Positions 53,506-62,760 of a stretch of DNA of 64,000 nucleotides are shown here, one piece after another. The position numbers and the translations under genes are program-made. Source of the stretch: an uncultured Bacteroidia bacterium (lineage in GTDB: Bacteria > Bacteroidota > Bacteroidia > Bacteroidales > ML635J-15). Below the pieces are notes generated by a model. It was not told where the DNA came from, searched no databases, and was given only the letters and a program-made list of their open reading frames with translations. The stretch covers positions 90,709 through 154,708 of the forward strand of contig CACYQN010000006.1 of the NCBI GenBank assembly GCA_902776565.1. The letters run 5' to 3'. The stretch's first letter is position 1, and each line of letters begins with the position of its first letter.

Positions 53506-53919
53506 CTAATTGAAAACTGTCTGTTCGTTGATTTCAATAGTTACATCGGCGGTCTTGTTGTTTTCGAGAACAAGCACACCCATTCCTCTTCTTACGAAAG
53601 GATTCTGCCTGTCGGCAGCCTTGGTTGCTTCAACCTTCAGGATTGATTCGTACTTGAATTCGTATTCCAAGATGCCGTCTGATTTTGTGTACTGAGTGTC
53701 GGCAACCGACTTGGTTTCGTCCTTGAAATATACCATTGTATGAGCACTGTCGGAGTTGTTGGCCTTTATTATAACCATTGCATTCTCAACAGGTTGCTTT
53801 TTGGTGTCAACAATTCTTACAATAGCCTTTGGCGGAACTGGTTTACGGCAACCGTTCGACAAAATCATACCTCCGATAGCCAAAGCTAAAACCAAAAATA
53901 TTACAACATTTTTTTTCAT
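53506..53919 (-). CDS. Lipoprotein with an Ig-like/carboxypeptidase-regulatory-like domain
   Basis: 137 residues from MKKNVVIFLVLALAIGG (an ATG two codons earlier is equally possible); longer readings start within the divergent promoter region. Lipobox LSNGC. The mature part PPKAIVRIVDTKKQPVENAMVII and TKSDGILEYEFKYESILKVEA is a beta-sandwich of the type that carries 'regulatory-like' or Ig-like domains: a short strand with KKQPVENA and a later GILEYEF. No enzymatic residues. Probably co-transcribed with the T9SS protein gene that follows. Confidence 0.7.
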   Translation of the reverse strand: MKKNVVIFLVLALAIGGMILSNGCRKPVPPKAIVRIVDTKKQPVENAMVIIKANNSDSAHTMVYFKDETKSVADTQYTKSDGILEYEFKYESILKVEATKAADRQNPFVRRGMGVLVLENNKTADVTIEINEQTVFN

Positions 53920-53990
53920 ATTCATTCGTAATTTTTTTTCTAATTTTACGCCCACAATATTAATAAAAAAAACAATATAAATTATTATTT

Positions 53991-54872
53991 GTGAAAAAAA
54001 TATTGCGGATACTTTTTTTAGGCGTATGCTGGGCGGGACTTTTGCAGTCGTGCAGCACTTTGCACAATCCGCTGAAAATAAAGAATTACATTGAGATAGA
54101 AACTTCCGAAGGCAACTTTGTTGTTGGACTGTACGAGGGGACACCTGCACATCGCGATAACTTCATGGAAAAATGCACCTCGCATTTATATGACGAAAAA
54201 CCAATGTACAAGGCGATTCGAAAAAGTGAATATTCGTTCGGTCTGCGAAATGGATACGACGAAAACAGCGTATTGCAGACCGACCTTATAAACAATGCTA
54301 CCCTACCCGCCGAATTTAACGGAAAAATTATCCCGAAGCGAGGCACAATTGCAATGAAAAGACTGGAAGGTCCTCAAAATCCCGACAAAAAGTCGGACGA
54401 CAACTTATTTTTCCTTATCGACGGTGGCAAAAACCTGAGCATTCACGAGATAAAGGCATCTGTTGCTCTCAAGAATCGCGATACCTATAAATTATATATA
54501 GACGAATTTTTGACGCATCCCGAAAACAAACCTTATAAAGACAGCCTCGATGCGCTTAATAACATGAAAACAATGAAGCAGTATAACGAGGTGTATGCCA
54601 GAATTATGAAAAAGGTAAAGCCTCAAATAGAAAAGGACGGCGTGGAATTGTTTTCCATTTCGGAAAAAAATATTGACAAATACCTTGAAAATGGCGGAGT
54701 TCCAATGTTTGAGGGCTTTTATACGGTTTTCGGAGAAATTGTAGTCGGAATTGACATTCTGGACAAATTTTCGAAAATTGAGACTAACCTCGACCGCCAG
54801 CCAATAAAGGACGTATCAATAATTTCCACTGCGGTATTAAAGAAAAAAGATTTTAAGAAGAAATATAAATAG
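53991..54872 (+). CDS. Cyclophilin-type peptidyl-prolyl isomerase lipoprotein
   Basis: 293 residues from a GTG start. Lipobox LLQSC. Cyclophilin core in two parts: YIEIETSEGNFVVGLYEGTPAHRDNF (N-terminal strands) with PKRGTIAMKR and NLFFLIDGG, and the C-terminal FYTVFGEIVVGIDILDKFSKI. Between them lies an extra helical stretch of about 90 residues (about 155-240). Several catalytic positions of classical cyclophilins (the FH and Q-F blocks) are not obvious, so activity may be reduced. First gene of an operon with the large M16 peptidase, a nuclease-like protein and a YkgJ-type protein. Confidence 0.85.
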   Translation: MKKILRILFLGVCWAGLLQSCSTLHNPLKIKNYIEIETSEGNFVVGLYEGTPAHRDNFMEKCTSHLYDEKPMYKAIRKSEYSFGLRNGYDENSVLQTDLINNATLPAEFNGKIIPKRGTIAMKRLEGPQNPDKKSDDNLFFLIDGGKNLSIHEIKASVALKNRDTYKLYIDEFLTHPENKPYKDSLDALNNMKTMKQYNEVYARIMKKVKPQIEKDGVELFSISEKNIDKYLENGGVPMFEGFYTVFGEIVVGIDILDKFSKIETNLDRQPIKDVSIISTAVLKKKDFKKKYK

Positions 54873-54879
54873 ATTGAAA

Positions 54880-57753
54880 ATGAATAAATTAGTTTTTCTG
54901 TTCGTTGCAATTTTATGCAGTATTGTTGCTTTTTCTCAAAAAAATAAGAGCCTTGAAGTTGTGCATTACGAGTTGCCAAACGGCTTGAATGTCTATCTGA
55001 ACGAAGACCCAAACGCTTCGGTTGTTCTTGGAGCTGTCGCCATAAAGACTGGCGGGAAATACGACCCTGCCGACCATACCGGCACTTCGCATTACCTCGA
55101 ACACATGATGTTCAAGGGGACAGACCAGATTGGAACCGTTGACTACAAGGCAGAAAAAGTTTACTTGGACAGCATAGTAATGAAGTACGACGAACTTGCA
55201 GCTACCACCGACGATGTTCGCCGCAAGGAAATCCAGAAAGAAATAAACGCTCTTTCGCTGAAGGCTGGCAAGTATGCTATTCCAAACGAACTGGACAAAC
55301 TCCTCGACGGAATGGGTGCCACAATGGTAAATGCCTTTACTTCCGACGAGGTTGTGGCTTATTTCAACGCTTTCCCCGTTGGACAGATGGAAAAATGGAT
55401 GGAATTGTACTCGCACCGCTTCAAACATCCGGTATTCAGACTGTTCCAGTCGGAACTTGAGACCGTATTCGAGGAAAAGAATATGTATGCCGACGAGTTC
55501 TCTTCAAACCTTATGGAGTCGTTCCTGTCGCATTTCTACAAGAACCATCCGTATGGAACACAAACCGTCATTGGTACAGCCGACCATATTAAAAACCCGT
55601 CGCTGACAACTATGCAGAAAATGTACGACACCTACTATGTCGCCAACAATATGGCACTGATAATGACAGGAAACTTCAAGATTTCAAACGTTAAGCCATT
55701 GATAGAAAAGTATTTCGGCGTATGGAAGAAAGGTGATGTTCCACAGTACCCGAAGTACGAGGAAAAGCCTTTCAACGGTGTCGAATCTGTTGAGGTTAAC
55801 TTAACTCCAGTTAAGATGGGTGTGCTTGGCTACCGTACTGTAACAATGAACGATTATGATTCGTATGTGATTTCAGTATGCGAGAAATTGCTGAACAATT
55901 CATCATCGACAGGCTATCTTGACAAACTTATGAACGACAGGAAACTGCTGGCAGCAATGGCACTCAACAACGAACGTCTCGACCACGGCGGAATGATGAT
56001 ATTGTACGTTCCGAAAATTCTAGGACAAAAGTTTGAAGATGCAGAAGCACTGGTTGTCAACGAAATAAACCGTCTGCGTAACGAAGATGTTGACAAAGAA
56101 TGGCTCGAATCGATAAAGCTCGAAATGATAAAGGATTTCGAATCGGAAATGGAAGACCCTGAAATGCGTGCCTACAGAATGGGCGAATGCTTCATTTCCG
56201 GAAAAAGCTGGGACGAAATCCTTAAATATCCGAAGATTATCGAAAATATAACTCCCGACGACATCAAGAAGGTCGCTGAAAAATATTTTAACGACAACTA
56301 CCTGTCGTACCATTCAAAGATGGGATTCCCGAAAAAAGACAAACTTGACAAGCCCGGATTTGACCCTGTTGTACCCGAAAATGCAGAAGTGTCATCGGAA
56401 TATGCAAAGAAATTTGAGGAAATGCCTGTAAAGTCAATGTCCCCGAATTTTATAAAGGAAGGTAAGGACTATGAATATCACGGAATTGCCAAAGGAGTTG
56501 ACCTATATTATTCAAGATTTGACCAGAACGACATCTTCAATATGGAAATCAAGTTCAAGACCGGCATAAAGAATTGTCCTAAATACGAACAACTGGCATC
56601 TTACCTTCAGTACATTGGCACATCGAAATACACTAACGATGAACTGAACAAGGAACTTCAGAAATATGCGGCATCGTATTCGGTATCCGCAGGCGAAAAC
56701 TACTTTACGATTTATATTGATGGTTTCAACAAGTATTTCAAGGAATCGGTCAGTCTGGTGCTGAGCCTGCTTAGCGATGCAAAAGCCGACGATTCAAAAC
56801 TTGACCGCATTACCGAAGAAGATGCAATGAACCGCAAGATGGAGCGCGAATCAACAGACGAAATAGCTTCCGCCCTGTTGCAATATGGTATTTATGGTGA
56901 AAATTCAAAGTACCTCCGCCGTATGAGTGCAAAGGAAGTGTCGAAAATTACTTCCGACGACATGATGACAGCTCTTTCTCAATTAAAGAAACAGCCGTTC
57001 TCCATACATTATTCTGGAAACCTTAGCGCCGACGACATTATCATAATGATGAAAACTATGGATTTAAATTCAGTAGAAACCAACGATGAGTTTCCCAAAA
57101 TTCTTCCGACAAAGGAATATACAGAAAACACCATACTTTTCCTAAACGACTCGAAGGCATTGCAGAGCAAGATTTACTTCTATGTTCAGGGCGAAGTGCT
57201 TGACGAAAAGCAGATGGCAAACCAAAATGCGTTCAACCAGTATTTCGGCACAGGAATGTCTTCGATTGTGTTCCAAGAGATTAGAGAGTTCCGCTCGATG
57301 GCATACTCGGCTTACGCTGTCAGCAGGACAGGTCTTACCAAGAAGGAAAAGTCAAAGTTCCTCGCTTTCGTAGGCACCCAGAGCGACAAGACCATCGAGG
57401 CTATTTCGGTAATGACAGGTCTTATCAACGATATGCCAATGAAGAAACAGCGTATGCAAGGCGTAAAGGACTACTTGCTGCAGTCGTTGCTAACTTCATC
57501 TCCAGCAAAGCGCAATGTAACCGAAACCGTTGAAAGCTGGAAACTTTTCGGATACAAGGAAGACCCGCGCGCTATGCAGTACGACATATATAAAGATTTG
57601 GATTTCAATAATATAGTTGATTTCTACAAGCAAAACATAAAAGGTCGTCCTATGCTGATAACCATAGTCGGAAACAAGAAAAAAATCGACATGAAGGAAC
57701 TAGAAAAGTACGGTAAGATTGTGGAAGTCAAGCAAAAAAATATATTAAACTAA
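54880..57753 (+). CDS. Large M16 family zinc peptidase, exported
   Basis: 957 residues with a signal peptide (MNKLVFLFVAILCSIVAFSQ); the TTG two codons earlier is less likely. Two-halves architecture of pitrilysin/PqqL-like enzymes: catalytic half with HYLEH (inverted HxxEH) and the distal Glu in LETVFEEKNMYADE; C-terminal half with FGTGMSSIVFQEIREFRSMAYSA-type R-Y-like segment. Acts on peptides in the periplasm or outside. It follows the isomerase gene by 7 bases. Confidence 0.92.
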   Translation: MNKLVFLFVAILCSIVAFSQKNKSLEVVHYELPNGLNVYLNEDPNASVVLGAVAIKTGGKYDPADHTGTSHYLEHMMFKGTDQIGTVDYKAEKVYLDSIVMKYDELAATTDDVRRKEIQKEINALSLKAGKYAIPNELDKLLDGMGATMVNAFTSDEVVAYFNAFPVGQMEKWMELYSHRFKHPVFRLFQSELETVFEEKNMYADEFSSNLMESFLSHFYKNHPYGTQTVIGTADHIKNPSLTTMQKMYDTYYVANNMALIMTGNFKISNVKPLIEKYFGVWKKGDVPQYPKYEEKPFNGVESVEVNLTPVKMGVLGYRTVTMNDYDSYVISVCEKLLNNSSSTGYLDKLMNDRKLLAAMALNNERLDHGGMMILYVPKILGQKFEDAEALVVNEINRLRNEDVDKEWLESIKLEMIKDFESEMEDPEMRAYRMGECFISGKSWDEILKYPKIIENITPDDIKKVAEKYFNDNYLSYHSKMGFPKKDKLDKPGFDPVVPENAEVSSEYAKKFEEMPVKSMSPNFIKEGKDYEYHGIAKGVDLYYSRFDQNDIFNMEIKFKTGIKNCPKYEQLASYLQYIGTSKYTNDELNKELQKYAASYSVSAGENYFTIYIDGFNKYFKESVSLVLSLLSDAKADDSKLDRITEEDAMNRKMERESTDEIASALLQYGIYGENSKYLRRMSAKEVSKITSDDMMTALSQLKKQPFSIHYSGNLSADDIIIMMKTMDLNSVETNDEFPKILPTKEYTENTILFLNDSKALQSKIYFYVQGEVLDEKQMANQNAFNQYFGTGMSSIVFQEIREFRSMAYSAYAVSRTGLTKKEKSKFLAFVGTQSDKTIEAISVMTGLINDMPMKKQRMQGVKDYLLQSLLTSSPAKRNVTETVESWKLFGYKEDPRAMQYDIYKDLDFNNIVDFYKQNIKGRPMLITIVGNKKKIDMKELEKYGKIVEVKQKNILN

Positions 57754-57761
57754 TTTGAATA

Positions 57762-59024
57762 ATGTGCAATAAGTTCGGAATATTACTATTTGTAATTGTA
57801 ACAATTACTACATCCGCTTTCTCTCAAGGGCGAATAAAGGTAATGAGTTATAACCTATTGAATTTCAATAATTATACAAGTTATTGCACTGCACAGAACA
57901 ATCCGCATCAGGCAAAAGCCGGTTATCTGGCGACAATCGTAGCCAACCAGCAGCCCGACATACTTTGCTGTTGTGAGGTAGGCGGAAAAAGTCCTTCCTT
58001 GGCATATTCAATCTCGTACATTCTTGGCAATTCGCTCAATATTAACGGAGTCACTCGCTGGGCATCGGCATCGGCATCAGGAAGCGAGTACCTCAACAAT
58101 GCCCTGTTTTACGACAAGACAAAACTCAAACTCATTGCCCAGACAAAGGTCGATACCGACATCCGCGAAATCAACATCTACAAGCTGAAGCATCTTACGT
58201 CAAACGATACATTGAAGGTCGCAATTGCCCACCTGAAGGCTGGAACTGATTGTTCAGCGCAACGCGGAACTGAAATTCAGCAGTTTATGAACTATCTTGT
58301 CGCACAAGGCAACAACGACAATTTCATAATTTGCGGCGACTTCAATGTATATAGGGCATCCGAACCTGCATTCCAGAACCTTGTAAATCCCTCCTACCTG
58401 CCTATTGCTTTTTACGACCCTGTGAACCAGATTGGCGAATGGACCAACAACTGGAATTTCAGCGAATATCACACCCAATCGACACACAGCGGAAGCAACG
58501 ACTGCTTTTCTAGCGGAGGCATGGACGACCGATTCGACTTCATACTTATGTCGGGAAGCATTATCAACGGCACAAAGGGAATTACATATCACCAAAACTC
58601 GTATTGGGCGGTGGGACAGGATGGCAATCATTTCAATAAGGACTTGAACTATCCTCAGAACAACACATTACCGTCAAATGTAATTGACGCACTCTACAAC
58701 ATGAGCGACCATCTGCCCGTTGTTGCAGAACTTGATTTCGGTGATGTTGGCTACGCATCAGAATCCACAGAACAAAACTTCATGTCGATAGTACCAAACC
58801 CCATCGCAGACAAGCTAATAGTTAGACTCAGAACGGAAAAGCCGCGCGATGTCACAGTTGACCTGTATTCGCCACTTGGTGTACTTTTACGTTCATACCG
58901 AGCGTATGTTACTGACGATGAAGTCGTTGAATACGACGTATCCGACTTGACCAACGGATTGTATATTGTGAATATCAAATCGGAAGGCGTATCGGTTTCG
59001 CACAGGGTTGTAAAAGCTGAATAA
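57762..59024 (+). CDS. Secreted endonuclease/exonuclease/phosphatase-fold protein with T9SS-like C terminus
   Basis: 420 residues with a signal peptide ending SAFSQ. EEP-fold motifs: KVMSYNLLNFNN, the metal-site Glu in ILCCCEVGG, FIICGDFNVYRAS, and SDHLPVVAELDF. The last 75 residues (MSIVPNPIADKLIVRL...LTNGLYIVNI) have the PNPxxDxL pattern of the T9SS sorting domain. Expected secreted DNase/RNase or phosphodiesterase. Encoded in the operon of the M16 peptidase. Confidence 0.88.
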   Translation: MCNKFGILLFVIVTITTSAFSQGRIKVMSYNLLNFNNYTSYCTAQNNPHQAKAGYLATIVANQQPDILCCCEVGGKSPSLAYSISYILGNSLNINGVTRWASASASGSEYLNNALFYDKTKLKLIAQTKVDTDIREINIYKLKHLTSNDTLKVAIAHLKAGTDCSAQRGTEIQQFMNYLVAQGNNDNFIICGDFNVYRASEPAFQNLVNPSYLPIAFYDPVNQIGEWTNNWNFSEYHTQSTHSGSNDCFSSGGMDDRFDFILMSGSIINGTKGITYHQNSYWAVGQDGNHFNKDLNYPQNNTLPSNVIDALYNMSDHLPVVAELDFGDVGYASESTEQNFMSIVPNPIADKLIVRLRTEKPRDVTVDLYSPLGVLLRSYRAYVTDDEVVEYDVSDLTNGLYIVNIKSEGVSVSHRVVKAE

Positions 59025-59029
59025 TTGCT

Positions 59030-59494
59030 ATGGAAGGCGAATATACAGAACTGATGAAACGTCTTAAGCGGCTGGACAACAAAAAGTTGGATGCTCTATT
59101 TCATCGTCTGCACGACGAGGAGTCGGAAAAAATTGACTGCCTGCAATGTGCCAACTGCTGCCGAAGTTTAGGACCTCGCTTCATACAAAATGACATCGCC
59201 CGCATGGCTACTCATTTGAAAATGAAAGAATCGGCTTTTATTAGCCAATATCTTCGCATCGACGAGGATGGCGACTATGTTTTCAAGACTATGCCCTGCC
59301 CTTTCCTTATGCCCGACAATTACTGCATACTTTACAATTCACGCACAAAAGCCTGCCGCGAATATCCGCACACCGATTCAAAGAACATCAAGAGCATTCT
59401 GAAAATCTGCGAACTAAACACACAGACTTGCCCCATTGTAAAAAACATCTTTGAAAGGCTCAAGCAAAACGACTACGAGCTACTGAGGAAATAA
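59030..59494 (+). CDS. YkgJ-type cysteine cluster protein
   Basis: 154 residues. CLQCANCCRSLGPRF (CxxCxxCC) near residue 37-48 and further cysteines in MPCPFLMPDNYCILYNSR and ACREYPH, the pattern of the zinc- or iron-sulfur-binding YkgJ/CxxCxxCC family. Function unknown; cytosolic. Last gene of the four-gene operon. Confidence 0.88.
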   Translation: MEGEYTELMKRLKRLDNKKLDALFHRLHDEESEKIDCLQCANCCRSLGPRFIQNDIARMATHLKMKESAFISQYLRIDEDGDYVFKTMPCPFLMPDNYCILYNSRTKACREYPHTDSKNIKSILKICELNTQTCPIVKNIFERLKQNDYELLRK

Positions 59495-59517
59495 AAAAGG
59501 TCGCCTTCCAGCGACCT
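59491..59517 (-). terminator. Terminator between YkgJ-type gene and tnaA
   Basis: AGGTCGC / GCGACCT stem with a 6-base loop; T-run on the minus strand, so it ends the tnaA transcript. A short direct repeat of AATCGTAAAT type follows at 59531-59553. Confidence 0.7.
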
Positions 59518-59554
59518 AATAAAAATCTACAATCGTAAATCTAAAATCGTAAAT

Positions 59555-60931
59555 TTACTTGAGTCTCTTGAACTGGCAAGTGAAGTGACGCATCAATTCA
59601 GCTTCCCAAGTGATTTCGAGACCGCGCTTGATAGTGTCACGACGGTCGTAAACGTTCTTCAAAGCTGCTGCGATTACATCCATGTGGTTGTTGGTGTAAA
59701 CACGGCGAGGAATGCAGAGACGTACAAAGTCATTGCCACCGAAACGGTTTTCGCGTGTAACTGGGTCACGGTCAGCGAGAACGTAACCGATTTCGCAAGC
59801 ACGGATACCAGCTTCAAGGTAAAGTTCGCAAGTCAATGTCTGAGCCGGGAACTCTTCCTTCGGGATGTTGGTCAACACCTTGTCGGCATCAACGAAGATT
59901 GCATGACCACCAGCAGGACGCTGATAAGGAATGCCGTATTCGTCAAGTTTCTTTGCAAGGTAGTGAACCTGCTTGATACGAGTTTCAACCATATCGAACT
60001 CAATGTTTTCCTTCAGACCAACTGCCAAAGCATCCATATCACGGCCGTTCATACCGCCGTAGGTTAGGAAACCTTCGAAAGGAATGCAGAACAACTTAGC
60101 ACCTTCGTACCAGTCCTTCTTGTTTGTAGCGATGAAACCACCCATGTTTACAAGACCGTCCTTCTTAGCAGACATAGTCATACAATCGGCGTAGCTAAAC
60201 ATTTCGAGAGCGATTTCGCGCAAGGTTTTGTTTGCGTAACCTTCTTCGCGAGTCTTGATGAAGTATGCGTTTTCGATAAAACGAGCCGAATCGATGTTTA
60301 CCGGAACGCCATACTTGTGGCAAAGTTCGCAGGTTTCACGGATATTCTTCATGCTAACCGGCTGACCACCAACGGTATTGTTTGTAACGGTAAGTACGAA
60401 GAAAGGAACGTTGCCTTTATTTTCCTGCAATACCTTTTCCAACTTTTCGAGGCTTACATTACCCTTGAAAGGAACTTCGAGCTGGGTGTCGTAAGCTTCA
60501 GGAACGGTAACGTCGATAGCAAATGCCTTACGGCTTTCGATGTGACCCTTAGTAGTATCGAAATGAGCATTACCAGGAACAACCATACCGGGCTTTACCA
60601 AGTACGAGAACAAAACATTCTCGGCTGCACGACCCTGGTGGGTAGGAATAACATATTCGAAACCAGTAAGTTCGGTGATAGTATCTTTCATGTGGTAGAA
60701 ACTGCGTGCTCCACCGTAGCTTTCGTCACCCATCATCATTGCTGCCCACTGGCGGTCGCTCTGTGCGCCTGTACCCGAGTCGGTAAGAAGGTCAATGTAA
60801 ACATAGTCGCTCTTCAACATGAAAACATTCTGGTGAGCTTCGTTGAGCCACTTTTCGCGTTCTTCTCTTGTGGATTTCTTAATTGGTTCAACCATCTTAA
60901 TTTTCCACGCTTCTGCAAATGGTAATTCCAT
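59555..60931 (-). CDS. tnaA: Tryptophanase
   Basis: 458 residues, PLP-dependent beta-eliminating lyase that splits tryptophan to indole, pyruvate and ammonia. Family blocks: YIDLLTDSGTGAQSDRQWAAMMMGDESY, PTHQGRAAENVL, PLP-lysine region TMSAKKDGLVNMGG. Choice against tyrosine phenol-lyase: the C terminus reads LMRHFTCQF with the His present in tryptophanase (Phe in phenol-lyase), and AGIRACEIG has Ile where phenol-lyase has its substrate-selecting Arg. N terminus MELPFAEAWKIKMVEPIKKST is Bacteroides-like. Preceded by a leader of about 195 bases. Confidence 0.93.
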   Translation of the reverse strand: MELPFAEAWKIKMVEPIKKSTREEREKWLNEAHQNVFMLKSDYVYIDLLTDSGTGAQSDRQWAAMMMGDESYGGARSFYHMKDTITELTGFEYVIPTHQGRAAENVLFSYLVKPGMVVPGNAHFDTTKGHIESRKAFAIDVTVPEAYDTQLEVPFKGNVSLEKLEKVLQENKGNVPFFVLTVTNNTVGGQPVSMKNIRETCELCHKYGVPVNIDSARFIENAYFIKTREEGYANKTLREIALEMFSYADCMTMSAKKDGLVNMGGFIATNKKDWYEGAKLFCIPFEGFLTYGGMNGRDMDALAVGLKENIEFDMVETRIKQVHYLAKKLDEYGIPYQRPAGGHAIFVDADKVLTNIPKEEFPAQTLTCELYLEAGIRACEIGYVLADRDPVTRENRFGGNDFVRLCIPRRVYTNNHMDVIAAALKNVYDRRDTIKRGLEITWEAELMRHFTCQFKRLK

Positions 60932-61141
60932 AATTTAAATTTTTAATTTATTAATAAATACTTTTTGATTGTCCTTACGGAAAAATGAAAACGGAAACGA
61001 TTTCCAGCAAATGGAAAGAATGCCGAAAACGGTTTCCAGAATTAGAATGAATCGCGCTCCTTGATATTCAAGAATACCAAGCTCCTCTTTTCTAATATTG
61101 CGCCAATTCTATTCATTTCAATTTTTACGATTGCAAAGTTA
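60932..61141 (-). promoter_or_regulatory. tnaA promoter and long 5' leader
   Basis: A -7 box TAACTTTG lies at 61134-61141 (minus), which leaves a leader of about 195 bases. In it is a 24-codon frame (61042-61116, MNRIGAILEKRSLVFLNIKE RDSF) that contains no tryptophan, followed by two imperfect direct repeats TGGAAACCGTTTTCGG and TGGAAATCGTTTCCG (60985-61036), the second containing the palindrome GGAAATCGTTTCC. These suggest leader-based or operator control, not the classical tnaC mechanism. Confidence 0.45.
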
Positions 61142-61226
61142 CATATAAATACGATTGGTGCAACATGTTTTTCAATATAGTTATAAACAATTCTTGTTTC
61201 CAACAAGCAATCCCTGCCTAACGACA

Positions 61227-61916
61227 TTACCAAATGTTTCCATAGTTGTATTTCCTTTCCTTCCATTCTACCAGCATTCCGTATGCATTGTAGCATTTCA
61301 TGCTTATCCAATTGCCATGTTGGTCGTAGTCGTATTCAAACGTCAGTTCATATCTTGCAGTTGAGCTATAATCAGCATTGCGAGTACTGGAGATGTAGTC
61401 GCCATTGACTTCTATTTGTGAGATGTAGTTGCTGACTTTCACAACATTACCATGCTTATCGTACTTGAATATGGCGGTACGTCCTTCCTGACGGCGGCAA
61501 CCACGGCAAGGATAGAATTTAGCCGATGTGGGCTGATGTATGCTGTGCTTATAGGTGCAAACGAACTTTGCGTTGGCACGCTCGATTGTAAAAGTGTGCT
61601 TACGCTCGTTGATTGTAACTCTGCCTGTTGGCTGATATATGATAGTAGTTGCTTGATAACCAATATTGTAGTCGTAGGTCAAGTCGTTTGCTGGTGCGGT
61701 TGTCAAATTGCCGTCACTGTCGAAATGGAATGTCGTGCTGCTGGCACACTCTCCCTTTGAGCAACCTTCCAACGAATATACAATCTTGTACTTGTTCTCG
61801 GTATATGATTCAACATTCCCTTTTATATTGCGACGGCTTCTGTCGTCAGTCTGGGCAAACGATGTCGCGACAAAAGCAAACAATATAAATCCGATTATGG
61901 CAATAGCGGTCTTCAT
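61227..61916 (-). CDS. Secreted YD-repeat-like protein
   Basis: 229 residues with a signal peptide (MKTAIAIIGFILFAFVATSFAQ). The mature part alternates strands with FHFDSDGNL, FKYDKHGNVVKV and FEYDYDQHGNWISM, the Y/F-D-x-x-G-N pattern of RHS/YD-like beta repeats; one pair of cysteines each at ...GCSKGEC and CRGCR. Probably surface or periplasmic. Overlaps the upstream gene by 4 bases. Confidence 0.75.
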   Translation of the reverse strand: MKTAIAIIGFILFAFVATSFAQTDDRSRRNIKGNVESYTENKYKIVYSLEGCSKGECASSTTFHFDSDGNLTTAPANDLTYDYNIGYQATTIIYQPTGRVTINERKHTFTIERANAKFVCTYKHSIHQPTSAKFYPCRGCRRQEGRTAIFKYDKHGNVVKVSNYISQIEVNGDYISSTRNADYSSTARYELTFEYDYDQHGNWISMKCYNAYGMLVEWKERKYNYGNIW

Positions 61917-62647
61917 ATTGTTTCCCAGTCATCGCGATTGTTTTCAGATACAATTACCGACGAAGGTAATTGCCTGATGATTTCGGTTGCTCGCATTATT
62001 GTTTCGTTAAGCGAAGCAATTGTTTCTGCGATTTGGTCGTGTGGAATTGTAATTGCAATCTGATGTTTGCCATCAATCAGAAGCGACAATTTCGATTCAT
62101 CGGCAAAATGTTCAATATGGAATGGTAAATCACTACCTTTCAGCTTATTACGCACAATGGCATCGATAGAAAGAATCGAAATGTCAATGTTTTTTGTCTG
62201 CTTGCTAATTTCGACGAATATCTCGCCCCACTCCTGCTCCCACTGCGGATACAGATTGTCTATCTCAATGAAAATCCGCGCAATGGCATTCTCTTCGTTA
62301 CGGGTAACATCGAAAAGATTGTTACCAAGGCAAAAACCGATTTTCACACCAAGCCTATATGCCTCCGACTTCTTGATTGTAATGGATACATTGCTCATTT
62401 TAATGACAATATCTCCATCTTTTTCTCCAATATTTTCGGAAGGCACACCTAATTCCACAAGATGTTCAACCAAAAGGTCAATGCTGATGTCCTTGCGTTT
62501 CCATATCGAATGGTAAATCATTTCTCCGACCTTCTCGCTTATATAGTCGTCCTTGCCACGCTCAACGATTGGCGCATAGTCGTAGCCGTGAGCTATGCAT
62601 TCGCTTATACGACCTGAGAGAATGCCGATATATTCTTGTGGAGTCAT
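61913..62647 (-). CDS. Hypothetical cytosolic protein
   Basis: 244 residues from MTPQEYIGILSGRI; the promoter box at 62667 lies between this ATG and a further upstream one, so the shorter start is chosen. No signal peptide or membrane segment, no family recognised. The second half alternates IRIFIEIDNLYPQWEQEW-like acidic and aromatic stretches. It overlaps the YD-repeat gene by 4 bases and is transcribed with it. Confidence 0.6.
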   Translation of the reverse strand: MTPQEYIGILSGRISECIAHGYDYAPIVERGKDDYISEKVGEMIYHSIWKRKDISIDLLVEHLVELGVPSENIGEKDGDIVIKMSNVSITIKKSEAYRLGVKIGFCLGNNLFDVTRNEENAIARIFIEIDNLYPQWEQEWGEIFVEISKQTKNIDISILSIDAIVRNKLKGSDLPFHIEHFADESKLSLLIDGKHQIAITIPHDQIAETIASLNETIMRATEIIRQLPSSVIVSENNRDDWETI

Positions 62648-62666
62648 TGAAAATTGTTTGCGATTA

Positions 62667-62674
62667 CAAAGGTA
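62667..62674 (-). promoter_or_regulatory. -7 promoter box for the hypothetical/YD-repeat unit
   Basis: Reads TACCTTTG on the minus strand, 19 bases before the ATG at 62647. Confidence 0.55.
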
Positions 62675-62737
62675 CAACTTTTTTGTGATGTCAGCAAAAT
62701 GCAACTTATAGAATTACCACAAATCAAAAAACATAAT

Positions 62738-62745
62738 TACTTTTG
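62738..62745 (+). promoter_or_regulatory. -7 promoter box for lgt
   Basis: TACTTTTG matches TAnnTTTG and ends 15 bases before the ATG at 62761; the alternative TTG start at 62743 lies inside the box and is excluded by it. Confidence 0.55.
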
Positions 62746-62760
62746 CACAAAATTTTACCG

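Noticed and set aside
61042..61311. 89-codon open frame upstream of tnaA
   Set aside because: It overlaps the end of the YD-repeat gene; only its last 24 codons lie in the tnaA leader and are discussed there.
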